Source of the DNA: Dictyobacter kobayashii
Lineage (GTDB): Bacteria; Chloroflexota; Ktedonobacteria; Ktedonobacterales; Ktedonobacteraceae
DNA length: 64,000 nt
Direction: 5' to 3'
NCBI RefSeq assembly: GCF_003967555.1
Contig: NZ_BIFS01000002.1
Location: 2,356,001-2,420,000 of the forward strand
Part shown: piece after piece, positions 18,931 through 27,713 of the stretch
Position numbering within the stretch: position 1 is the stretch's first letter
Layout of the letters: each line of letters starts with the position of its first letter
Notes under the pieces: generated by a model
The model's database searches: none
Told to the model about the DNA's origin: nothing
What the model saw: only the letters and a program-made list of their open reading frames with translations
Program-made: the position numbers and the translations under genes

Positions 18931-20434
18931 ATGTCTTCTTTTAAGCAAAGATTTGCCCATCGTGGTTTTGTCCTGGCATTATTATGTATGGCACAATTTA
19001 TGGTGGTGTTGGACTTTTCAATTGTCAATGTAGCGTTACCTTCAATGCAAAAAGATCTGGCTATCTCTACGCAGAATCTGCAGTGGGTGGTGAGTGCCTA
19101 TTCTCTGACTTTTGGTGGCTTTCTCTTATTGGGTGGACGAGCCTCCGACCTCTTTGGACGTCGCAGGCTCTTTCTGGCAGGATTGATCGTTTTCTCGCTT
19201 GCTTCATTGGTGGGTGGCCTGGCGCAGTCAGGTATCTGGCTGATTGGCGCGCGGGCGGTGCAGGGTCTGGGGCGTCAGTGGTTGCCCCTACCTCGCTTTC
19301 CCTGGTTACCTCAACCTTCGCTGAAGGCCCTGAGCGCAATAAAGCCCTGGGTGTGATGGGGGCTGTGGCCTCGACTGGCTTTGCGGTGGGGGCGATCCTG
19401 GAGGACTATTGACGGCGGGTCCTGGCTGGCGCTGGGTGATGTTTGTCAATGTGCCGGTCGGCCTGGTAGCCTGTCTGTTGACCCCTTTCTTTATTCCGGA
19501 GAGCCAGGTCCCGGAGCGACGGCAGCGATTGGATATCCTGGGCACGATTACCGTGACGGCGGGTATTGTAATCCTGGTGTATACGCTGGCGCGCGGCAAT
19601 GAACTGGGCTGGCTATCCTGGCAAACCTGGGGCATGCTGATATTGGCCGCGCTCTTGCTGTTCGCTTTTATCCGGATCGAGTTGCGTGCTCAGGACCCTC
19701 TGGTGCGCCTGAATATCTTTCGCTTGCGCGTGCTAACCGGAGGAAACCTGGTCAGTTTGTTGCTGCCGGGAACCTTTGGGGCGATCATCTTTATTCTAAC
19801 CCTTTTTATGCAGCGGGTGCTGAGCTATAACGCTATCCAGACCGGACTGGCCTTTTTGCCGATGGCTGGTGTGTTGCTGATCCTGTCCAATGTGGCTTCG
19901 CGGATGTTTTCACGTATTAGCCTCAAGCTGCTATTGGTCTCCAGTATCGTCGTGGTTGGGTGTGGACAATTATTGTTCCTGCTGCTCTCAGCGACGGCAA
20001 CCTATGTGAATGCGCTCCTGCCCGGTATGCTGGTGGTGGGACTGGGTATGGGCTTTGTCTTTCCCGCTATTACGATTGCGGCAACGACCGGCGTGCCCAA
20101 CGAAGAGCAAGGGCTGGCCTCTGGCTTACTTAATACCAGCCAGCAGGTTGGTTCAAGTATCGTACTGGCGATCGTGACGTCCGTCTCTACCGCCCAGGCC
20201 ACCTTTCTGCAGTCACAGGGCATGGGAGGCGCCGAGGCGCTGGCGAACGGCTTTCACGTCGCGATCTTTGCCTGCCTGGCCTTTGTACTCTTAGCGCTGG
20301 TGATTGCCATTTTTGTGATGCGTGAGCAAAAGATCAAGGTTGCTCCAGAGGAGGAGCCAGAGCTGACCGAGCGGCCTGTTGCTTCCTATTCCTCACATTG
20401 CGAGGTGGCTGAAGAGGATGATGTCAGATTATAG
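18931..20434 (+). CDS. DHA2-family MFS multidrug efflux pump (two frameshifts)
   Basis: Fourteen-helix proton-driven exporter of the EmrB/QacA type, 501 residues after repair. Visible motifs: helix 1 D1 block MVVLDFSIVNVALPSMQKDL, motif A GGRASDLFGRRRLFL, motif B-like RAVQGLGASVVAPTSLSL, and GWRWVMFVNVPVGL after helix 6. One-base deletions near 19272 (GGGG run) and 19404 (CTGGAGG) interrupt it; the repaired joins are QGLGASVVAP and VGAILGGLLTAGPGWRW. The start ATG 18931 has GAGGA 5 nt upstream. It is divergent from the small peptide gene, with AT-rich promoter DNA between. Substrates cannot be predicted. Confidence 0.9.
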
Positions 20435-20439
20435 TCTGT

Positions 20440-20650
20440 GTCTGACTCCCATTAGCATGGGAAGCATATCGCTCCTATGCGGGCGTGCGTGCGCTGGCGC
20501 GCCCGAGCTTTTTTTTATTTATGTGGTGCAAAAAAGTGCGCCCAGCGCACTTTTTTGCACCACATAAGATGATTACTTGAGCGCCAAAGGCGCGCAAACT
20601 CAGGCGTGAAGATCGTGGAGATCATGAGAGCCTGACATGTTCATGCAGTG
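20440..20650 (+). repeat. Palindromic intergenic element, copy 2
   Basis: Begins 6 bp after the efflux-pump stop. Order: GGGAAGC box; GC-rich head (GTGCGCTGGCGCGCCCGAGC, 20489-20508); T-run; a perfect hairpin 20519-20541/20545-20567 (23-bp arms, CCA loop, arm contains TGTGGTGCAAAAAAGTGCGC); a second small block TTGAGCGCCAAAGGCGC; and the tail CTCAGGCGTGAAGATCG...GGAGATCATGAG. The same tail appears in the copies at 23.6 and 39.4 kb. Confidence 0.8.
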
Positions 20651-20659
20651 TCAGACGCT

Positions 20660-20965
20660 TATGTTTATGGGAAGCGTGCCGCTCTTGCGCTGGCGCGTCC
20701 ACGCCTGTTTTACTTATGTAGTGCAAAAAGTGAGCATATTTTACTTCTGTTGGTGCAAAAAGTGAGCATATTTTACTTCTGTTGGTGCAAAAAGTGAGCA
20801 TATTTTACTTCTGTTGGTGCAAAAAGTGAGCATATTTTACTTCTGTTGGTGCAAAAAGTGAGCATGTTTTACTTCTGTGGTGCAAAAAGTGCGCCCAGCG
20901 CACTTTTTGCACCACATAAAACAAAAATGTTGAGCACCTGCGGTGCTCAACATTTTTGTTTTATG
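20660..20965 (+). repeat. Palindromic element, copy 3, with a five-unit tandem array of one hairpin arm
   Basis: After the usual GGGAAGC box and head, a 31/32-bp unit (TGTTGGTGCAAAAAGTGAGC + ATATTTTACTTC) is repeated five times at 20717-20747, 20748-20779, 20780-20811, 20812-20843 and 20844-20875. It leads straight into a perfect hairpin, 20876-20916 (19-bp arms, CCA loop), whose left arm starts with nearly the same sequence. A second perfect hairpin of unrelated sequence follows at 20915-20938/20942-20965 (24-bp arms, TGC loop) and contains the stop codon of the GNAT gene. Confidence 0.8.
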
Positions 20966-21478
20966 CTTTGCTGGCGACGGGCTGCTCAATCGCGTAGAGG
21001 CGGAAATGCTGGCCCCATTGATCCAGTTCGCGCTCAAAGTGCATACCGATCTTCTCTGCAATATGGATCGAGACGGCGTTATCAGGTGGAATCAGCGACA
21101 CGATGCGCGGGAAGCCCAGTTTTTGGAAGCCATAATTCTTCAAGGCCTCGGTTCCCTCCAGTGCCAGGTTGTTCTGCCAGTATGGCCGAGCCAGCACATA
21201 AGCCAGTTCCACCTCTTGTTGCCCCTGGACCTCCTGGCTTAACAGGCCGCAATGTCCAATAAAGCTCTGATCGCTCTTGCGAATGGTGGCAAAGAATGAG
21301 TGTCCGTAGATCTGATATTCGCGGATATAGCCATTCAGGACGCGTTGTACCTCATCCCGGCTACGTGGGCCGCCAGGAAGCGTGTAACTTCGGGGTCGGT
21401 ATAGAGTGCGGTCATATCGTCCAGATCATCCAGTGTCAATGGTCGGAACAGCAAATGTTCCGTCTCTAAAATAATCAT
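20961..21478 (-). CDS. GNAT acetyltransferase, RimJ/RimL-like (frameshift)
   Basis: Acetyl-CoA-dependent acetyltransferase, 172 residues after repair. The N-terminus MIILETEHLLFRPLTLDDLD is the classic RimJ/RimL opening. The middle SFFATIRKSDQSFIGHCGL and VELAYVLARPYWQNNLALEG form the strand 4/acetyl-CoA site, although the usual Q/R-G-x-G/A is changed to NNLALEG. The conserved NAVSIHIAEKIGMHFEREL follows. A missing G near 21367 (repaired FLGGPRSRDEVQRVLNGY) splits the frame. Start ATG 21478 has GAGGA upstream. The stop codon lies inside the arm of a perfect palindrome, so the repeat element has fixed the 3' end of this gene. Confidence 0.82.
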
Positions 21479-21704
21479 ACTAATCCTCACAATGTCATAA
21501 AAAACAAAGATTCCCGCCTCCCACCCCTTGCGTCTTCCTTCATCATTATATGCTTCTGACATGATTATAACAAACACCGTTGTGTGCGGTCCTTTAAAAC
21601 GATCCGTACGGTAAAATGATACACCTTCCTATAGTTCAATTATCCGTTTTTTTAGTTGCAGGCAGAATTGTACGGCAGATCGGGTGAGCAGAGCGGCGCA
21701 ACTG

Positions 21705-21912
21705 TGTTATACTTGAGGCCTACTGGTACCTTTTTGGGGATTGTGTGTTAGGATAGAAAGAAAACAAGGTACAGACCATCAATGCGGATGGCGCAACATT
21801 CCCTCAAAGTGATATCCATAGGGAGACATATCACATTCACGATTGCTTTTGATGAAAGCTTTAATGCAACTGCTGGGTAGGAACGAACTCCTACCTGCCT
21901 TAAGGAGGCGCA
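21705..21912 (+). promoter_or_regulatory. Promoter and ~190-nt leader of ilvD
   Basis: An extended -10 (TGTTATACT, 21705-21713) starts a leader of roughly 190 nt. Just before the ribosome site, GGTAGGA (21876-21882) pairs with TCCTACC (21889-21895). The AAGGAGG immediately follows this hairpin, at 21902-21908. I found no T-box sequence and no obvious leader peptide rich in branched-chain codons. The rest of 21479-21912 has no gene. Confidence 0.4.
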
Positions 21913-23592
21913 ATGCGTTCAGATCAGATCAAGCTCGGCTTCGAGCGCGCTCCTCACCGGGGTTTGCTGCGCGCAACCGGTGTCGTAGGTGAAAATGATT
22001 TCAAAAAGCCCTTTATCGCTGTCTGCAATTCCTATATCGATATCGTTCCGGGACACGTTCACTTGCAGGCCTTTGGCAAGCTTGTGAAGGAGGCTATTCG
22101 GGCCGCCGGCGGTGTGCCATTCGAGTTCAATACTATTGGAGTGGATGACGGGATCGCTATGGGCCATATCGGCATGAAGTATTCTCTTCCCAGCCGTGAA
22201 TTGATCGCTGACTGCGTCGAGACTGTGATTGAGGCGCACCGCTTCGATGGTATGGTGTGTATTCCAAACTGCGATAAGATCGTGCCTGGTATGTTGATGG
22301 CTGCGATGCGCCTGGATATTCCCACTATTTTTGTCAGTGGTGGCCCGATGGCGGCTGGTAAACTTTCGGATGGCAGTAGCTCTGACTTGATCCGTATTTT
22401 TGAAGGCGTGGGCGCTTACCAGGCGGGTAAGATTAACGAGGATCAGTTGCTGGAGTTAGAGCAGCAGAGTTGTCCTTCGTGTGGCTCATGCTCAGGTATG
22501 TTTACCGCCAATTCGATGAACTGCCTGATGGAGGCGATGGGCCTGGCCTTGCCGGGCAATGGATCGAAACTAGCGACTTCTGAGGAGCGACGTGAGCTGG
22601 CGCGCGCGGCCGGACGGCAGATTTTGGAACTGGTGAAGGCTAATGTGACTCCACGGCAGATTGTGAATGTGGATACCATCGACAACGCCTTTGCGTTAGA
22701 TATGGCGATGGGTGGCTCAACCAATACTGTGCTGCACACCCTGGCCCTGGCTCGTGAGGCTGGTGTGGATTATTCGCTGGAGCGCATCAACCAGGTGGCG
22801 GCTCGTACGCCGCATCTGTGTAAAGTCAGTCCGGCTGGTAAATGGCATATGGAAGACGTGGACCGCGCTGGCGGCATCGGCGCTATCCTCAAAGAGCTCT
22901 CGCGCAAGGAAGGTATCCTCAATCTGGATCGCCCAACCGTCACTTTGCGTACCATTGGTGAGAATATCGCCGAGGCCGAGGTGTTGGATCCAGAAGTGAT
23001 CCATCCGATTGAGGAAGCTTACAGTGAACAGGGCGGCCTGGCAATTCTCTTTGGCAACCTGGCACCCGAGGGGGCCGTGGTAAAAGTGGCTGCCGTGGCA
23101 CCTGCCATGATGAAGCATACTGGTCCGGCGCGCATCTACAATTCGCAGGAAGAGGCCAGTGCTGGTATCCTCAATAAACATGTGAAAGAGGGCGATGTCG
23201 TCGTCATTCGCTACGAGGGACCGCGTGGTGGCCCTGGCATGCAGGAGATGCTGGCTCCGACCGCCAACATCATGGGTATGGGCCTGGGCGAGAAAGTTGC
23301 CTTGATCACCGATGGACGCTTCTCTGGTGGTACGCGTGGTGCCTGTATCGGCCACGTCTCTCCGGAAGCGGCCGCTAATGGTCCAATCGCCGCCCTGGTG
23401 GATGGGGATATCATCCATATCGATCTGGCCGAGCGCCGCCTGGAAGTGCAGCTTACCCCGGAGCAGATTGAGCAGCGGCTGAGCGAAGTTACCCATGTCA
23501 AAGGACGCGTGAAGAGTTCCTGGCTGCGCCGCTATGCCTCTCTGGTTACCTCGGCTAACACGGGCGCCGTCCTGTCGGTACCTGAAATCTAA
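21913..23592 (+). CDS. ilvD: Dihydroxy-acid dehydratase
   Basis: Iron-sulfur dehydratase converting 2,3-dihydroxy-isovalerate and -methylvalerate to the 2-keto acids in valine, isoleucine, leucine and pantothenate synthesis; cytoplasmic. Full length at 559 residues. Cluster and substrate motifs: NSYIDIVPGHVHLQ, CIPNCDKIVPGM with the first cluster Cys, CPSCGSCSGMFTANSMNCL with the next, and the C-terminal ITDGRFSGGTRGACIGHVSPEA. This pattern fits the IlvD/EDD family, and the branched-chain enzyme rather than 6-phosphogluconate dehydratase because of the overall length and N-terminus. Start has AAGGAGG 4 nt upstream. It is solitary here, with no ilvBHC neighbours. A palindromic element begins 2 bp after the stop. 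Confidence 0.96.
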   Translation: MRSDQIKLGFERAPHRGLLRATGVVGENDFKKPFIAVCNSYIDIVPGHVHLQAFGKLVKEAIRAAGGVPFEFNTIGVDDGIAMGHIGMKYSLPSRELIADCVETVIEAHRFDGMVCIPNCDKIVPGMLMAAMRLDIPTIFVSGGPMAAGKLSDGSSSDLIRIFEGVGAYQAGKINEDQLLELEQQSCPSCGSCSGMFTANSMNCLMEAMGLALPGNGSKLATSEERRELARAAGRQILELVKANVTPRQIVNVDTIDNAFALDMAMGGSTNTVLHTLALAREAGVDYSLERINQVAARTPHLCKVSPAGKWHMEDVDRAGGIGAILKELSRKEGILNLDRPTVTLRTIGENIAEAEVLDPEVIHPIEEAYSEQGGLAILFGNLAPEGAVVKVAAVAPAMMKHTGPARIYNSQEEASAGILNKHVKEGDVVVIRYEGPRGGPGMQEMLAPTANIMGMGLGEKVALITDGRFSGGTRGACIGHVSPEAAANGPIAALVDGDIIHIDLAERRLEVQLTPEQIEQRLSEVTHVKGRVKSSWLRRYASLVTSANTGAVLSVPEI

Positions 23593-23593
23593 G

Positions 23594-23800
23594 AATGTGT
23601 CTTACGATCATCATCATGGGAAGCATCTCGCTCCTGTGCGAACGTGCGCTGGCGCGCCCGAGCTTTTTTTCTTGTGTGGTGCAAAAAGTGTGCCTGGCGC
23701 ACTTTTTGCACCACACAAGAATACTTCTTGAGCGCCAAAGGCGCTCAAACTCAGGCGTGAAGAGCGCGGAGATCATGAGGATAAGACATATTCTAAACTT
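23594..23800 (+). repeat. Palindromic intergenic element, copy 4
   Basis: Starts immediately after the ilvD stop. It has TCATCATGGGAAGC, the head CGTGCGCTGGCGCGCCCGAGC (23643-23663), a T-run, a hairpin 23670-23720 (arm TGTGGTGCAAAAAGTGTGCC with one G·T against its partner), the block TTGAGCGCCAAAGGCGCTCAA (itself a perfect 9-bp stem) and the tail CTCAGGCGTGAAGAGCGCGG. Head, tail and much of the arm match copy 8 at 39.4 kb closely. Confidence 0.8.
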
Positions 23801-23802
23801 GA

Positions 23803-24444
23803 TCAAGAAGAAGCCATTTCAACTCTCAAAAGAGGTGCCTCTCCATTCTCCTGGAGAGGTGCCTCTTGTAAGTTAGTATCTGGCTGGTCTGATATATGGG
23901 TGTTGCCGGGCGCGAAAATTTTGCCAATCAGGGCCCCGATCAGTCCAAGTAGCGCTCCCAGGCCAAGCCATACCAGCAGTAGCAATAGATCGGTTATCAC
24001 GATGCCTGTATAGCTGGTTGGATAACCACTGCCAAATTGCAACGTCTGTACCGAGATCTGTATGCCTCCCTGGGCCAGTTGATCCTGAACTTGCTTGATG
24101 ACTTGCGGCGAGATTTTTATTGGTGCATTGTTCTCTAAGAGAAGAAAAATATATACCCCCATAAATATACCCACAAACAAACCGTTCCAGACGCCGGCTG
24201 CGATGCCTGTATCGACACGGCTCGTACTGAGCGTACCGATCAGGCCGGCCAGAAAAGGAGTGCCGAAAAACGCGAACAGAAATACCAGTGCGATCAGCGT
24301 ACCATTGGGGAAGCTATTATGAAAGTTGGTCCAGAAACCGATACCAAAAATGATCAGACCCGCGATCAGCGCCAGGATAAAACCGGCAGGAAAGGCCCCG
24401 CTACGCTCACGCCGGGTGTGCTTCTGATAATACGATTGCTGCAT
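23803..24444 (-). CDS. Predicted multi-pass membrane protein
   Basis: A 213-residue protein of unknown family. Four hydrophobic segments are visible: AGFILALIAGLIIFGIGFW (~21-39), LIALVFLFAFFGTPFLAGLI, NGLFVGIFMGVYIFLLL and IVITDLLLLLVWLGLGALLGLIGALIG. Between the third and fourth lies a ~45-residue, presumably external, loop (KISPQVIKQVQDQLAQGG). Glycine-rich helices of this type occur in DUF-type envelope proteins, but no motif allows naming. Start ATG 24444 is preferred because AAAGGGA is correctly spaced; the ATG at 24459 has none. It stands alone, downstream of nothing on its strand, and its 3' end meets palindromic element copy 4. Confidence 0.65.
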   Translation of the reverse strand: MQQSYYQKHTRRERSGAFPAGFILALIAGLIIFGIGFWTNFHNSFPNGTLIALVFLFAFFGTPFLAGLIGTLSTSRVDTGIAAGVWNGLFVGIFMGVYIFLLLENNAPIKISPQVIKQVQDQLAQGGIQISVQTLQFGSGYPTSYTGIVITDLLLLLVWLGLGALLGLIGALIGKIFAPGNTHISDQPDTNLQEAPLQENGEAPLLRVEMASS

Positions 24445-24609
24445 AAATGTCCCTTTCATAATAGATGAGGTTAAAATGCCACAGATGCATGATCAATGAA
24501 GGAGGATATAGACGGAGTATACCATATTTGGAACTTTTATTCATGTGTTATAGTGGGGATGATAATAGTTGGGATTCATGAAGATTATTCTAATAAGGAG
24601 AACGCATCG

Positions 24610-24954
24610 ATGGATAATTTATCGTCATTGCAACGTTTTAATATTGATGAACTTGCCGCTCAGGTAACTGAACAGTATCAAAATTTTGTGGTCAATGAGG
24701 TCAATGATAGTTGTCTACGCCTGGCTGTGTTTACCGGAGAGTATCCCTGGCATCGCCATCCTGATGCCGATGAATTATTTATGGTGTTGGAGGGTGAGTT
24801 ATTTATTGATTTTGAGGAGCGTGAGACGGTGGCTCTGCGTCCTCATGATATTTTCACTGTTCCAGCTGGCGTGATCCATCGAACGCGGGCCGAGCAACGC
24901 ACAGTGAATCTCTGCTTTGAGCGTGCCGCCGCAACGACAGAGTTCATTTCTTAG
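24610..24954 (+). CDS. Small cupin-domain protein
   Basis: A 114-residue single-domain cupin, a beta-barrel that usually binds a divalent metal and a small ligand. Cupin motif 1 is YPWHRHPDADELFMVLEG (H-x-H-x5-E) and motif 2 is PHDIFTVPAGVIHRTRAE with the third His. The three His and one Glu expected for the metal site are all present. AAGGAGA lies 8 nt before the ATG, which is preferred over the upstream in-frame start. A loose association with the following gene (63 bp downstream, same strand) is possible. Such proteins include isomerases, dioxygenases and sensors, so the reaction is not assignable. Confidence 0.85.
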   Translation: MDNLSSLQRFNIDELAAQVTEQYQNFVVNEVNDSCLRLAVFTGEYPWHRHPDADELFMVLEGELFIDFEERETVALRPHDIFTVPAGVIHRTRAEQRTVNLCFERAAATTEFIS

Positions 24955-25016
24955 CACATACAGCCCGGGCTTCTTGATACGATTAATATATAGGACGAGC
25001 AGATAAGAGGTGGGGA

Positions 25017-25859
25017 ATGGTTCAGACTCAATTGTCCTGGCATACGCCAGAGGAGATATTGGAGATTGGTTTTTCGCGCTCACCAATCGTGATGATCAAT
25101 GAGGCCCATCATGGGGCTTTGCGCTGTGTGCGGACGCGCCAGGTGGGGGTGCAGCTTTTGCCCACCGCTCAACGGTTGGGTGTGCGTTATCTGGCGATGG
25201 AGATGCTTTTTCCCGCCTATGCCGAGGAGGCCAATCGCACTCGGACCCTGCCCGATCTGGATGCGTTGCGCAGTGTGGAACAGGCGAAGCCAGAGCACCA
25301 GGCCTGGATGGAACAATTTATGCAGCGCCATGAGATACTGGCCGATGCGGATTATCTGGCCCAACCTGAGATGCGGGAATTTATTCAATCTGCTCTGGAT
25401 CTGGATTTTACCTTGATCGCCTATGAAGCTGATCTGACCGCGCTGCCGGCTCAGCTTTCTGGAGAGCAAGAGACCAATTGGCGTGAGGAGGCACAGGCAC
25501 AAAACTTGTTCAATGCGTTCCAGGAATTGCCTATGGACGCTCGCTTACTGGTCTGGTCCGGCAACCATCATCTCACCAAAAATATTATGCGTGGACCCAA
25601 CCCCTGGCTACCGATGGGCTACCAGTTTAAGAAATTAAGCCATCGGAACGCTTTTGCGATTGACCAGGTGCAGACGGTTAAGTTCCCATTCCCCGATTCT
25701 TTTCGCGATAAATTGCGCCGTACCTATATCTCACAATTGCCCGCCGGCAGCTCTACCATGGGTGTGTTAACCAGTGATCTGCCGATGCTTCTACGCCAGC
25801 AATTGGGCAGCTCGGGCGTGAATGCCTTCCTGTTTTCATCCCTGAACGAGCTGGAATAA
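25017..25859 (+). CDS. Conserved hypothetical protein, possible ChaN/EreA-like fold
   Basis: A 280-residue cytoplasmic-looking protein. The N-terminal part has PIVMINEAHHGALRCVRTRQ, an E-x-H-H cluster after a short strand, followed by RYLAMEMLFPAYAEEANR; later comes LLVWSGNHHLTKNIM. This order (Glu-His near the N-terminus, a second Glu about 45 residues on, then a GNxH) recalls the erythromycin-esterase/ChaN/TraB superfamily, where His and Glu residues form the active or metal site. The resemblance is by eye only. GAGGTGGGGA precedes the ATG. It is followed by a strong terminator and may share its transcript with the cupin gene. Confidence 0.6.
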   Translation: MVQTQLSWHTPEEILEIGFSRSPIVMINEAHHGALRCVRTRQVGVQLLPTAQRLGVRYLAMEMLFPAYAEEANRTRTLPDLDALRSVEQAKPEHQAWMEQFMQRHEILADADYLAQPEMREFIQSALDLDFTLIAYEADLTALPAQLSGEQETNWREEAQAQNLFNAFQELPMDARLLVWSGNHHLTKNIMRGPNPWLPMGYQFKKLSHRNAFAIDQVQTVKFPFPDSFRDKLRRTYISQLPAGSSTMGVLTSDLPMLLRQQLGSSGVNAFLFSSLNELE

Positions 25860-25866
25860 ACATAGT

Positions 25867-25927
25867 CCGAAAAAGCTGCAAGCGCTCCTTTTCTTCTCAG
25901 GAAAAGGAGCGCTTGCAGCTTTTTCGG
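25867..25927. terminator. Strong bidirectional terminator
   Basis: Perfect 26-bp arms (CCGAAAAAGCTGCAAGCGCT + CCTTTT and its complement) flank a 9-nt loop; A- and T-runs sit at both stem bases. It separates the + strand hypothetical gene from the minus-strand VOC gene, fitting a two-way terminator. Confidence 0.85.
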
Positions 25928-25979
25928 CTTTTTTGTTTTGTTCCCCTGAATGAAACGTATGGATCTGCAATGGCATGCT

Positions 25980-26801
25980 TTAGCTAATGATAATGGTGAC
26001 GCCATTGGGGTCCTGGATCGTGGCTGGTTCCAGGCCTGGACGTTTGAGCTCGTAGAAGTCGATGCCATACATATCCGGCTCGACGGGGCGTACGTTGCGG
26101 CCAGCCCACAGGTTGGTGCCCAGATGATGATGGTAGCCGTCCCACGAAAGGAAGTAGGCCTGTTGCTCAATGCCAAGCATACGCTCCATTCCAAAGTGTT
26201 CTTCATAAAAAGCAAAGGTCTGATCCAGGTCGCTCACATTCAGGTGCATATGGCCCAGGCGCAGGCCAGCGGAGAACCCTTTGAAGTCGTGGGCCTGATT
26301 CAGCAGATATGGACCATCCAGTGGCAGGGTATCCATTGAGACCTTACCGTTCTGGATTGGCCATTGGTCGCGTGGCCTGTCGACATAGACCTCGATGCCG
26401 TTCCCTTCCGGATCTGTCAGGTAGAGTGCCTGGCTAACCAGGTGGTCGGAGGCACCGCCGAGTGGTACATTATTGTTGCGGTCAAGGACATAGCGTAGAA
26501 ATGAGCCCAGTTCAGGTTCATCGGGTACCAGGAGGGCGAAGTGGTACAGGCCAGCTGTATGGCGTGGGCGTGGGCGTCCGCCCGCTAATGTGCGCAACTG
26601 AAGCACCTCATGTGTGCCCGCTCCGAGTCCAACACTTCCATTTCCTTCTTCGTCTCTCTCATCGCGGACGACCGAAAGGCCCAGACGCTTATAATAATCG
26701 ATGCTGCGCTGCATGTTTTGTACGCGTAAGCCCACGCGCTTTAAAGGCCAGTTGGCAACCTGCGCATCCTGTTGTTCCGCCTGTGTGTTGATGATAGCCA
26801 T
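25980..26801 (-). CDS. VOC-family dioxygenase/glyoxalase with two domains
   Basis: Two vicinal-oxygen-chelate modules in 273 residues, as in CatE-like extradiol dioxygenases and related Bacillus proteins. Module 1: VGLRVQNMQRSIDYYKRLGL and GLYHFALLVPDEPELGSFL. Module 2: LGHMHLNVSDLDQTFAFYEE, then YHHHLGTNLW with metal-ligand His. The final segment TIQDPNGVTIIIS carries the conserved 'DPdGn.i' strand, while the Glu ligand expected in GNGIEVYVDRP is present in the first half. GGAG lies 11 nt before the ATG. The enzyme probably opens or modifies a catechol-type or related substrate; no aromatic-catabolism genes are adjacent. Confidence 0.85.
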   Translation of the reverse strand: MAIINTQAEQQDAQVANWPLKRVGLRVQNMQRSIDYYKRLGLSVVRDERDEEGNGSVGLGAGTHEVLQLRTLAGGRPRPRHTAGLYHFALLVPDEPELGSFLRYVLDRNNNVPLGGASDHLVSQALYLTDPEGNGIEVYVDRPRDQWPIQNGKVSMDTLPLDGPYLLNQAHDFKGFSAGLRLGHMHLNVSDLDQTFAFYEEHFGMERMLGIEQQAYFLSWDGYHHHLGTNLWAGRNVRPVEPDMYGIDFYELKRPGLEPATIQDPNGVTIIIS

Positions 26802-26919
26802 ATGCTGTTATGCTCCAATGTCTGAATAGGTATCGCTGTCTTCACTTACTTATTATCAGTTCGTAACAATAGTATAGCACATTTGTTGCTGGTTGAATAG
26901 GTTTTTCCTGCCAGTAGCG

Positions 26920-27417
26920 CTAGCGATAGCGGGCCATCAACCATTCGTCCTTGAGTTCGCCCTGTGAAATGATGGCCATCTTACGGCATCCCTCAACCAC
27001 AAAGCCGACTCTTTCATATAACCGTTTGGCCCCTTCATTCTCGGTCAAGACGGATAGCTCGACGCGTTTGAGCATCAACCACTGATCGGCCAGGTCCAGC
27101 GCGGCCTGCAGGAGCCGGCTGCCAATACCCTGTCCCTGGTGCTGGCGCTCGACATAAATAAACAAATATCCCGCATGGCGCAACCGACCAGTGCCTACCT
27201 CCAATCCTACCAGACCAACCACCTGGCCGGCGAGCTCAGCTACCAGATAGTGTTCATTCGGTCCCAATTCTGCTAGCTTCTTACGCCTTTGCTCCAGGCG
27301 CGTACTGGGCAGAGCCATCGTGGTCTCGATCACACCCTCCTGCCGCGAGATCTTCCATAACGCCTCCGCATCCTCCACAAGCACCGGACGAATCAAAACT
27401 TCAGCTACTGATGCCAT
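26920..27417 (-). CDS. GNAT acetyltransferase, YhhY/AaaT-like
   Basis: A 165-residue acetyltransferase whose order of motifs resembles E. coli YhhY: VLVEDAEALWKISRQEGV at the start, VVGLVGLEVGTGRLRHAGYL, then the acetyl-CoA loop VERQHQGQGIGSRLLQAALD (Q-G-x-G-I/A) and LTENEGAKRLYERVGFVVEG followed by KDEWLMARYR. YhhY acetylates free amino acids such as Met and Phe, so amino-acid acetylation is a reasonable but unproven guess. It is a single minus-strand gene with a poorly defined ribosome site. The TATA-rich region upstream probably holds its promoter. Confidence 0.83.
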   Translation of the reverse strand: MASVAEVLIRPVLVEDAEALWKISRQEGVIETTMALPSTRLEQRRKKLAELGPNEHYLVAELAGQVVGLVGLEVGTGRLRHAGYLFIYVERQHQGQGIGSRLLQAALDLADQWLMLKRVELSVLTENEGAKRLYERVGFVVEGCRKMAIISQGELKDEWLMARYR

Positions 27418-27713
27418 AATAAAACAAATCCTTTCTCAATCCATAATATATTTACAACTGGAATTTATGTTACTACACATCTAAGACGATCCCTGGGTAA
27501 AATAATAATGCTATGCATCGAATGAACAGGTGCGTGGCATTATTATTGTTGATTATTCGAGCAGGAACGAAGGAAGCGGAGGCAAGCCCTACACGTACAA
27601 TTGATGCGTTTTCTCAGGTGATCTTAACCCCGCTAACTGTTTCTATCGTGTACAGTTGTGTACAGGTAAGGATAATGAATTGTGGGCTTATTCGTTTGAA
27701 ACAGGAGGCATCT

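Noticed and set aside
20717..20875. CRISPR-like regular 32-bp repeats
   Set aside because: The units are directly adjacent with no variable spacers, and they derive from a hairpin arm.
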